Below are positions 41,514-49,287 of a stretch of DNA of 64,000 nucleotides, one piece after another. The stretch comes from Methylocystis sp. H62 (lineage in GTDB: Bacteria; Pseudomonadota; Alphaproteobacteria; Rhizobiales; Beijerinckiaceae): assembly GCF_015709515.1 (NCBI RefSeq), contig NZ_JADNQZ010000058.1, positions 248,001-312,000 of the forward strand, in the 5' to 3' direction. The translations under genes and the position numbers were made by a program. The notes under the pieces were generated by a model that worked only from the letters and a program-made list of their open reading frames with translations, was not told the DNA's origin and did not search any database. Each line of letters begins with the position of its first letter. Within the stretch, counting starts at the first letter, position 1.

Positions 41514-42161
41514 TCACACCGCGCGCGTGCCGGGCGTCTCATCCTTCCGATAGGCGGTGCCGAACACATAGTCCCACCAGATCGCGTGAACGCCGAAGCC
41601 TTTCTCGGCGTCGCGGAAATGATGCAGCATGTGCAGGCGTTTCACCATGCGGGCGAACTCGGATTTCGGCTGCCCGTGATGCGTCCAGTAGTGCACGCAA
41701 TCATAGATCACATAGCCCGTGATGAAGCCGGCCAGCGCCGGCCACGCGAAGGTCGCGCCAAAGAGCACGCGGGCGCAGACGAGCGCGATCAGCATGATCG
41801 GCGCCGAGAGCAGCGGCGGCATGACGAGCCGCAGCGGGTCGTTGGGATAGATGTGATGCACGCCGTGGATGAGGAACTGGAAGCGCGGCCCCAGCCCGAA
41901 CGGCAACGCGAACACGGTATGAAAGAGATAGCGATGGCCAAAATATTCGGTCAGCGTCCAGCCCAGATAGCCGACGACAAGACCCAATACGACGAGCGTC
42001 GGACTGTTGAACGTGAGCGAATAGATCACCAGGCCGAGAATGATCGGGCAATAGACGATCACCGGCGTCAAATGATGCACCCGCGACAGTTTGTCGAGAA
42101 GATCGCTCTCGAAGAGGCGGGGCGAAGCGTCGAGCGCTTCCGTTCTTACGTCCTGCGTCAT
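41514..42161 (-). CDS. Fatty acid 2-hydroxylase-like di-iron membrane enzyme
   Basis: A 215-residue protein of the fatty acid hydroxylase/sterol desaturase superfamily. Four membrane spans and the full histidine set: GHRYLFH, LIHGVHHIYP, CVHYWTHHG and RLHMLHHFRD. The context HGVHHIYPNDPLRLVMPP and the ending GFGVHAIWWDYVFGT resemble eukaryotic FA2H/Scs7 more than sterol enzymes. Those enzymes 2-hydroxylate the N-acyl chain of sphingolipids. It is the last gene of the cluster, starting three bases after the desaturase stop with GGAG upstream. Assignment to ceramide hydroxylation rests on family resemblance and context. Confidence 0.8.
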   Translation of the reverse strand: MTQDVRTEALDASPRLFESDLLDKLSRVHHLTPVIVYCPIILGLVIYSLTFNSPTLVVLGLVVGYLGWTLTEYFGHRYLFHTVFALPFGLGPRFQFLIHGVHHIYPNDPLRLVMPPLLSAPIMLIALVCARVLFGATFAWPALAGFITGYVIYDCVHYWTHHGQPKSEFARMVKRLHMLHHFRDAEKGFGVHAIWWDYVFGTAYRKDETPGTRAV

Positions 42162-42164
42162 GAC

Positions 42165-43160
42165 TTACTCCGCCGGCGCGACGACAGGCTCTACGCGCTC
42201 CGCCGCCTGCGTGACATTTTCCGACCGCGTGCCGAGCGAATAGGTCGGATCGAAGATGAAGGTGACGAGCAGCGCCGTCCAGGAACGATGGCATCGCAGA
42301 TCGTCATAGAACTCCGGCGCCATCGCCTTCAGCTGAGGCAAACGATTCCACGGGATCTCGTGAAAATCGTGGTGTTCGTTGTGATAGCCGATGTTGAGCG
42401 CGAGCGTGTTGAGCGGCCCGTAATAGTCGAACGTCCCCTGGTCGGGGCCGAAGGCGAAATGCTCCTGCAGCCAGCGGGCGCTCAATGGATGCAGGCCGCC
42501 AACCGAGAACCAGAAGGAGAAGAAGAGATAGAGCAGCGCGTTCGGCCCGAACGCCCAGAGCACGAGAAGATCGAAGACGGCGATGACGGCGATATTGATA
42601 TAGGTCCAGGTTCCCAAGATCGGCACCGTGCCTTTCAGACGCGACAGGCGCGCAAGCTGAATGACCGGGAAGAAGAAGAGCCAGACCGCCTTGCGCCAGC
42701 CGCTATTGCCGACCCATTCGACCTCCCAGCGGCTCGGAATGTCGGCGTCATAGTCATAGGCCGACAGATGCGAATGATGCTTGATGTGATAGCAGCGAAA
42801 GCCCATCGCCGTCGGAAAGGCGTTGGAAAGATCGGCGAGGATCGCCGTCCACTTGTTGGCGAGCGGGCTCTCGAAGACGCAATTGTGGATCGCGTCGTGG
42901 ATGATAACGAAATTGGCGTGATTGGCGAAGGCGCCGACGCAGATCGCCATCAAGAGCGACAGCCACCAATAGGAAAGGCCGAGCGAACCCAAGATCGCGG
43001 CGATGACGAACTGACCGACGAAAATCGCCGCCGTGATCTTGAAGGTCACCGGGTCCTTGCCGAAGAGTTCGCGCACCTTCGGATATTTTTCGAGGATCAG
43101 CTTGCGCCGCTCGACATGCGAGCGGTCGGCGCCATTGGCGGTGACGGATATGCCATTCAT
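42165..43160 (-). CDS. DEGS-like sphingolipid (dihydroceramide) desaturase
   Basis: A 331-residue membrane desaturase. Three histidine boxes: HDAIHN, HIKHHSHL and GYHNEHHDFHEIP. The last, with YYGPLNTLALNIGYHNEHHDF and WNRLPQLKAMAPEFYDDL around it, closely follows eukaryotic sphingolipid Delta-4 desaturases (DEGS/DES). The N-terminus is a short charged segment (ERRKLILEKYPKVRELFG) also like that family. The ATG overlaps the stop of the acyltransferase gene (ATGA). Expected product: a Delta-4 double bond in the long-chain base; the regiochemistry is inference. Confidence 0.82.
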   Translation of the reverse strand: MNGISVTANGADRSHVERRKLILEKYPKVRELFGKDPVTFKITAAIFVGQFVIAAILGSLGLSYWWLSLLMAICVGAFANHANFVIIHDAIHNCVFESPLANKWTAILADLSNAFPTAMGFRCYHIKHHSHLSAYDYDADIPSRWEVEWVGNSGWRKAVWLFFFPVIQLARLSRLKGTVPILGTWTYINIAVIAVFDLLVLWAFGPNALLYLFFSFWFSVGGLHPLSARWLQEHFAFGPDQGTFDYYGPLNTLALNIGYHNEHHDFHEIPWNRLPQLKAMAPEFYDDLRCHRSWTALLVTFIFDPTYSLGTRSENVTQAAERVEPVVAPAE

Positions 43161-44371
43161 GACGTTGCATCCTGTAGCTGAGTCGCCCTAACGCCGTCGC
43201 GCATACGCATCGCCTCGCCGCCATCGCCGGCGGTGAGGCGCTTTTCATAGATGCGATGAATCTTGTCGACCTTGCCGCCGAATATTTCGATCGGCCGGCG
43301 CATGTCGGCGTTGCTTTCCAACACCCATCCCGCTTCGAGATGCGGAACGCGGATCTTCGCGTGGCGCCGCCGCATCTCTTCGACCAGCGACAGGAAGATC
43401 GCGCCGCCGGTAGCGCTTTTTTGTAGCGTCTTGCGCGTGCCAAGAAGCAACAGCCGCGCCGATTTGAACTGATGCGAGCGGAAGCGCTTGAACGCGCGCG
43501 CCCAGCCGAAGGGGAACAGGCGTCCGTTGAGATCGGCGAGAATCTCATTGAGATTGGGAAGCGCGATCGCAAAGGACTGCGGAACGCCGTCAAGCTCGAC
43601 GACGATGCCGAAATCCGCCGGCACGAGATATTGCAGCGCGTCGGCGTCGGAGTCGAATTCTTCCTTAGTGAAGGGCACGAAACCCCAATTTCCGCTCCAG
43701 CCGTCGTTGAACAGCTCGGTCATCAGCGCGGTTTCGCCCTGCTTCAAGGCCTTCATGTTCAACGGCCGGAGCTTCAAGCGATCGCGCCATTCGCGCCGCG
43801 TTGAAATCCGCGCCGGCTTGTCGCTCTCGTCGCTCGAAATGTCGAAGCGGTAGGACAAGAGGTCTTGCGCCTTCTCATAGCCCAGCGCCTCGAGATGGCG
43901 CGAGAGATAGGGCGGATGCCAGGGCATGAAAAACATCGGCGTCGCGTCGAAGCCATCGACGAGAAGTCCGCACTCCTTGTTGACCGACGGCGAGAACGGT
44001 CCGTTGATCCGCTCCGCGCCCTTGGCGCGCAGCCAGTCCTCGGCGGCCTGGGTCAGCGCGCGCACGACCTCGACGTCGTCGATGGCGTCGAGCGCGCCGA
44101 ACTGCGCATTGGAGGCGCCGACCGGCGTGACGCTGGGCTTGTAGATCTGCGCCATGATGCGCCCGACCCACTGGCCGTCACGGCGGGCGAGAAATTTCTG
44201 CTCATCGACGAGCTTGTAATGCGGGTTGAGCTTATGCGCGAAGACGCTCCAGCGCTCGATGTCGAGCGGCGGCGCGAAGCCTTCGGCGCCGGCGTAAAGC
44301 AGCCGTGGCAGCCTGCAGAAGGTCGCAAAGCGCAAAGGGCCGTCGACCGGAAGAATCTCGATCCGCGCCAT
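43157..44371 (-). CDS. GNAT-fold acyltransferase, candidate bacterial ceramide synthase
   Basis: A 404-residue cytoplasmic protein. It has the layout of the large GNAT-type N-acyltransferases found beside spt genes, such as the Caulobacter bacterial ceramide synthase. It starts RIEILPVDGPLRFATFCRLPR; later segments include GPFSPSVNKECGLLVDGFD, MFFMPWHPPYL and FNDGWSGNWGFVPFTKEEF. ATG at 44371, with AGGA seven bases upstream; a TTG two codons earlier is unlikely. Position between spt and the desaturase supports N-acylation of the sphingoid base. The function is inferred from context and recalled family resemblance, not shown by a catalytic motif. Confidence 0.72.
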   Translation of the reverse strand: MARIEILPVDGPLRFATFCRLPRLLYAGAEGFAPPLDIERWSVFAHKLNPHYKLVDEQKFLARRDGQWVGRIMAQIYKPSVTPVGASNAQFGALDAIDDVEVVRALTQAAEDWLRAKGAERINGPFSPSVNKECGLLVDGFDATPMFFMPWHPPYLSRHLEALGYEKAQDLLSYRFDISSDESDKPARISTRREWRDRLKLRPLNMKALKQGETALMTELFNDGWSGNWGFVPFTKEEFDSDADALQYLVPADFGIVVELDGVPQSFAIALPNLNEILADLNGRLFPFGWARAFKRFRSHQFKSARLLLLGTRKTLQKSATGGAIFLSLVEEMRRRHAKIRVPHLEAGWVLESNADMRRPIEIFGGKVDKIHRIYEKRLTAGDGGEAMRMRDGVRATQLQDATS

Positions 44372-44437
44372 ATGCAAGTCCTAGCGGCCGCTGGCCTTAA
44401 TCGAAAGCGTCAAAGTGACGCGGATACGGCGAACGGC

Positions 44438-45676
44438 CTATCCGCCGGCCATGGCGGCGGCGACGATCTGATGCGCCTCTTCCGTCACCGGCGGCATGTC
44501 GCGCAGCATCTGGATGACGCCGCGGATTTCCGCTTCGCTGTGGTTCGCGGAGAAGAAGAAGCGCAGCCGCGGCCCGTCCTTCGGCACGCCGATGCGCACG
44601 ACCGGCGGCACGTAATAGCCGTTCTCCAGCAGATGCTGCGACGCCCACATGGTCTCGACGTCGCTCGAGAACAGGATCGGCACGACGCCGCGGCCGATCG
44701 CCGGCCCGGTCGAGAATCCCGCTTCATGCGCCACGGTGCGGAAGAGCTCGGCGTTGTCCGCGAGTTTGGCGATGCGCCAGGTCTCTTCCTGCATCAGCCG
44801 CAGCGCGGTGCGCGCGGCGGCGAGAATGACCGGCGACAGGCCGACGCTGTAGACGAAGCCCGGCAGCGTATAGCGGAACCAGTCGATGACCTGCTTCTTG
44901 CCGCAGACATAGCCGCCGCAGGACGCGAGCGTCTTCGACATGGTGCCGACGATGAGGTCGATGCGCGCCGGATCGACGCCCTGATGTTCGGCGAGGCCGC
45001 GGCCCGTGTCGCCCAACACGCCCAGCGAATGCGCCTCGTCGACAAGCAGCCAGACCTTGTATTTTTCCTTGATGGCCAGGAGCCGCGGCAGGTCCGCGGT
45101 GTCGCCGTCCATGCTGTAGACGCCCTCCACCACGACGAGGACGTTGCGGTATTCCTCGCGGTGGCGCGCAAGCAGATGGTCGAGATGATCCAAGTCGTTG
45201 TGGCGGAATTTTTCGACCTGCGCCGACGCGCCGTCGGCGCCCGCGACGATGCTGTTATGCGCGAGTTCGTCGATGAAGATCGCGTCGCGCTTGCCGCTCA
45301 TCAGCCAGGCGATCGTCGTGACATTGGAGAGATAGCCGGAGACGAGCGTCAGCGCGCTCTCCATGCCCAGAAACTCGGCGATCTCCGCCTCGAACGGCTT
45401 GTGCGTGGTGCGTTCGCCGCCGACAAGCCGCGAAGCCAGCGCGCCGATTCCGAGGCCGTCGATCTCGCGCTTTGCCTCCTCGCGGATCCGCGGGTGATTC
45501 GCGAGCCCGAGATAGTCGTAATTGGCGAAGCTGACGAAGTGCTTGCCCTGCGCCTCGAATTCGGTCCGCAGCCGGTCGATCTGGGCGAAGAACGGATCGC
45601 TGAACTCCAGCAAGGCGTTGCCAGCAAAACGGAATCGCCTTGCCGCGTAATCCTCTAAGCTCTTATGCTTCGTCAC
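44438..45676 (-). CDS. spt: Serine palmitoyltransferase-like alpha-oxoamine synthase
   Basis: A 412-residue PLP enzyme of the AOS family (SPT, KBL, AONS, ALAS). The lysine forming the aldimine is in VGTMSKTLASCGGYVCG; other motifs are FANYDYLGLANHP, LVDEAHSLGVLGDTGRG and the segment ASRLVGGERTTHKPFE. Placement with a ceramide synthase-like enzyme, a DEGS-like desaturase and an FA2H-like hydroxylase makes serine palmitoyltransferase the best call: condensation of serine with a long-chain acyl thioester to 3-ketosphinganine. A GTG start at 45676 is used. A biotin (AONS) role is unlikely because no bio genes adjoin. Confidence 0.78.
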   Translation of the reverse strand: MTKHKSLEDYAARRFRFAGNALLEFSDPFFAQIDRLRTEFEAQGKHFVSFANYDYLGLANHPRIREEAKREIDGLGIGALASRLVGGERTTHKPFEAEIAEFLGMESALTLVSGYLSNVTTIAWLMSGKRDAIFIDELAHNSIVAGADGASAQVEKFRHNDLDHLDHLLARHREEYRNVLVVVEGVYSMDGDTADLPRLLAIKEKYKVWLLVDEAHSLGVLGDTGRGLAEHQGVDPARIDLIVGTMSKTLASCGGYVCGKKQVIDWFRYTLPGFVYSVGLSPVILAAARTALRLMQEETWRIAKLADNAELFRTVAHEAGFSTGPAIGRGVVPILFSSDVETMWASQHLLENGYYVPPVVRIGVPKDGPRLRFFFSANHSEAEIRGVIQMLRDMPPVTEEAHQIVAAAMAGG

Positions 45677-45784
45677 TTATTGGGCAATCCCTGAATACGG
45701 GCGCGCCGCGCGCTATTGGCGAGAACTTGGGCCGCTGAGCGCCCAAGAAAGGTCTGCGCTGCTTAGCATTCCCGTCCCGTCTGC

Positions 45785-46060
45785 GCCAGCGGGCGGCCAG
45801 GGCAGGGGTGGGCGATCGGGCGAAGGATTGTTTTCCTCACCCTCATCCTGAGGAGCCGCCCGCAAGTCGGGTTTACCCGACTTGCGAATTTAATGTCGAT
45901 CTCGGGCAGGCCCGAGATCGAAGGCGGCGTCTCGAAGGACGAGGGTGAAGAAAAATGCACGAAAACGGGCTTCCTCGTCCTTCGAGACGCGCGCTACGCA
46001 CGCTCCTCAGGATGAGGAAGCCCTTCACCCGATCGCCCTGCGGGGCCAGCGGGGCAGGGG
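45785..46060. repeat. Composite palindromic repeat (family C)
   Basis: Two inverted copies of a Rhizobiales-type element: CCTCATCCTGAGGAGC...GTCTCGAAGGACGAGG (45840-45945) and its reverse complement (45972-46019). The first copy carries two perfect internal hairpins: CGCAAGTCGGG/CCCGACTTGCG (45861-45886) and GATCTCGGGC/GCCCGAGATC (45898-45919). Outer flanks GGGCGATCGGGCGAAGG (45811-45827) and CTTCACCCGATCGCCC (46023-46038) are also nearly inverted copies. It fills most of the gap between the divergent spt and ccmA genes. Confidence 0.85.
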
Positions 46061-46154
46061 GGCGCTTGGGGCGCGCGCGGCCGGGGCCATCGCCAAACAC
46101 GCTCTCTGTCCGCCCTGTCTGGCGGAGTCGATCGCAAAGCTCTATGCGGAGCGC

Positions 46155-46832
46155 ATGTCGATCGATGTCCCAGGGCCTGTTCAGCCGCCCGTTCAGCCGC
46201 CCGTCGATGGCGCTTTACGTCTTTGCGTCGATAATCTCGGCGTTTTGCGCGGGGGCAGGCGCGTGCTCGATCACCTGAGCTTTTCGCTCGCCGCCGGGCA
46301 GGCGCTGATCGTGACGGGTCCCAACGGCGCCGGGAAATCGACGCTGCTGCGGGCCTTGGCGGGACTCCTGCCGCGCGCGGGCGGCTCGATCGCTCTCGAA
46401 GGCGGGCCGAGCGACGTCGAACTGCCGCAGCAGGCGCATTACCTTGCCCATAGCGATGGGATGAAGGCGGCGCTGACGGTTGAGGAGAATCTCGATTTCT
46501 GGTCGCGTTATTTGGCCCAGGAGCCTGACCGGCGCAGCCGCACGGTCGGCGCGGCGCTCGGGGTCGTCGGCCTCTCCCATGTCGCCGCCGCGCCGTTCGG
46601 CGTGCTGTCCGCCGGCCAGAAGCGCCGTGCGGCCTTGGCGCGACTTCTCGTCGCCTTCCGGCCGCTCTGGCTCCTCGACGAGCCGCTGACCGCGCTCGAC
46701 CGCGCCTCACGCGAAAAATTCGCGCTCGCCATGAGCGATCATTGCGGCCAAGGGGGATTGATCGTCGCCGCGACGCATGAGCCGCTGGGGCTCGAAGAGG
46801 CGGCGTCGCTTGCCTTGGGCTCCGCCTCGTGA
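46155..46832 (+). CDS. ccmA: Haem exporter ATP-binding protein CcmA
   Basis: ATPase of the CcmABCD complex that releases holo-CcmE for cytochrome c maturation. The 225-residue protein has Walker A VTGPNGAGKSTLLRALAG, signature LSAGQKRRAALARLL, Walker B LWLLDEPLTALD and the H-loop ATHEPLG. ATG at 46155 with GGAG upstream; the frame is open into the upstream repeat but without conservation. The stop overlaps the ccmB GTG start by four bases. It stands 24 kb from the ccmIEFH operon. Confidence 0.95.
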   Translation: MSIDVPGPVQPPVQPPVDGALRLCVDNLGVLRGGRRVLDHLSFSLAAGQALIVTGPNGAGKSTLLRALAGLLPRAGGSIALEGGPSDVELPQQAHYLAHSDGMKAALTVEENLDFWSRYLAQEPDRRSRTVGAALGVVGLSHVAAAPFGVLSAGQKRRAALARLLVAFRPLWLLDEPLTALDRASREKFALAMSDHCGQGGLIVAATHEPLGLEEAASLALGSAS

Positions 46833-47500
46833 GCGCGCCGCTTTCAGCGCTTTTCCTGCGCGAATGGCGCGTGGCGCGCCGCATCGGCGGCTCGGGCGCG
46901 ATGGGCGTCGTGTTCTTCCTGACGCTCGTCGCGATCGTGCCCTTCGCCGTCGGGCCAGACCCCAATCTGCTTGCCCGCATCGGCCCGGCGATCCTCTGGA
47001 TCGCGGCGCTGCTGGCGACGCTGCTCTGTCTCGACCGCCTGTTTCAGGCAGACGCCGAGGATGGCTCTCTGGATCTTTTCCATCTTTCCGAGACCCCGCT
47101 CGAATTGGCGGTGCTCGTCAAATGCGCGGCGCATTGGGCGGCGACCGGCCTGCCGCTCGTGATCGCCGCGCCGTTTCTGGGGCTGATGCTGCAACAGGAG
47201 GCGATGGCGCTCGTCGGCGTCGTCGCGACGCTGCTTGTCGGCACGCCGGCGCTCACGCTGATCGGCGCGATCGGCGCGGCGGCGACGGTGACAGTGCGGC
47301 GCGGCGGACTGCTGATGGCGCTGCTCGTGCTGCCGCTGACGATCCCGGTGCTGATCTTCGGCGTCTCCGCCGCGGAGGCGGCGAGCGGCGGCGCCGTTCC
47401 CTTCTATGCGCCCTTCGCGATCCTCAGCGCGATCACGCTCGCTGCTCTCGCGCTCTGCCCCTTCGCGGCCGCGGCGGCGCTGCGGTATCTCGGCGAGTAG
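46829..47500 (+). CDS. ccmB: Haem exporter membrane subunit CcmB
   Basis: Six-helix membrane partner of CcmA. The 223-residue protein contains SLDLFHLSETPLELAVLVKCAAHW, matching the conserved CcmB cytoplasmic segment, and LVLPLTIPVLIFGVSAAEAA near helix 5. GTG start at 46829 overlaps ccmA, so the two are coupled. ccmC and ccmD, which usually follow, are absent here; a convergent DUF1036 gene comes next, so they must lie outside the window. Confidence 0.95.
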   Translation: MSAPLSALFLREWRVARRIGGSGAMGVVFFLTLVAIVPFAVGPDPNLLARIGPAILWIAALLATLLCLDRLFQADAEDGSLDLFHLSETPLELAVLVKCAAHWAATGLPLVIAAPFLGLMLQQEAMALVGVVATLLVGTPALTLIGAIGAAATVTVRRGGLLMALLVLPLTIPVLIFGVSAAEAASGGAVPFYAPFAILSAITLAALALCPFAAAAALRYLGE

Positions 47501-47509
47501 GTCGCAGCG

Positions 47510-47950
47510 TCAATCGATGCACACGCGCCCGCTGTTCGAGCGGCCGGTGAGGCTCTGCGTATGATTGCCGCTGCCGCTCGTGACATGGACGAAGTTCTTC
47601 ATCTGCCCGCGTCGTCCAAACACGCAGCGCTTGGCGTCGCCGATCTTGAACGCCCCCGGCGTCGTGCAGAAATTTGAGTCGCCGCGCCATTCCCTGCCGC
47701 CGCCGTGAGCATAGAAGAAGTAGTTATGCGGATCGGAGGTCTCGCTGCGCAGGACGACTCTTTCGCAGCCGCCGCAGGCGCGAAGCTTCCACCATCCCTC
47801 CGACGTGAATCCGCCGCGGGGGCTTACCCAGGCCGATGCGACGGTGATTTGATCGGGCGTTCTGTTGCAGACCGTAAAATCCGCCTTCGCGGGCGGCGCA
47901 AAAGCGCAGGATGCGACGGCGAGCGCGATCGAAAGACGAAAAGCATTCAT
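47510..47950 (-). CDS. DUF1036 family secreted protein
   Basis: A 146-residue protein with signal peptide (MNAFRLSIALAVASCAFAPP) and the DUF1036 core: FTVCNRTPDQITVASAWV, TSEGWWKLRACGGCERVVL and NYFFYAHGGGREW, with several cysteines likely forming disulfides. The function is unknown. GGAGAG upstream of the ATG at 47950 supports the start; a longer frame to 47995 lacks it. Convergent with ccmB. Confidence 0.85.
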   Translation of the reverse strand: MNAFRLSIALAVASCAFAPPAKADFTVCNRTPDQITVASAWVSPRGGFTSEGWWKLRACGGCERVVLRSETSDPHNYFFYAHGGGREWRGDSNFCTTPGAFKIGDAKRCVFGRRGQMKNFVHVTSGSGNHTQSLTGRSNSGRVCID

Positions 47951-48045
47951 TTCACTCTCCAAAAAATGAGCTTTGAAAAACGCGCGATAAGTCATCGACG
48001 CCCGCTTAAAGCAACTGACGCGTATTTCGCGCCGGCGCTCAACCG

Positions 48046-48141
48046 TCAGCTTGCGCGCGCCGGAAAAGCGGCGAGCGTAAAGGCGATCGCGAGCGCCAGG
48101 AGCAGCGCCAGATGCAGGGCGCGATTGCGCAATCTGGACAT
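48046..48141 (-). CDS. Possible 31-residue secreted or membrane micropeptide
   Basis: An ATG frame of 32 codons (including stop) encoding a basic start (MSRLRNR) and one hydrophobic stretch (ALHLALLLALAIAFTLAAF) ending ARAS, with GGAAG about nine bases upstream. It reads like a signal peptide or single-span small protein. No homologue is recalled. Confidence 0.3.
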   Translation of the reverse strand: MSRLRNRALHLALLLALAIAFTLAAFPARAS

Positions 48142-48407
48142 TTTAGTCTTCCTTCAAAAGAGACGCGCCGAGCGCAACAGGCCACGTGCGGCAAACATCA
48201 TTTAAGATCGAAATAGCGTGCGGCGCCTCGTCCGGTTAGCTGAGAGAGGCGCAAGAAAGATCAGCGTCGCGGCGCAGCCGAGAGCTGAACGCCCGGTATG
48301 CAGCCCCGCCCAACTCTTCATGAGAGCGCGCCCGCTTCGCCTGGGTCGATCGCCATGAGCCGCTTGTTGATAGGGGCGCGACTTTTAGCAGCGTATAAGG
48401 CCAGTTC

Positions 48408-49226
<819 letters not shown>

Positions 49227-49287
49227 ATAGCCCGGCGGCGGGAAACCAAAGGTCGCAAACCAAAGGTCCCGTGCCGCCATGCGCGAT

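Noticed and set aside
41586-45658. Long plus-strand open frames opposite the sphingolipid operon
   Set aside because: Arg/Asp-rich translations typical of antisense frames in GC-rich DNA, without domains; the minus-strand frames carry complete enzyme motifs.
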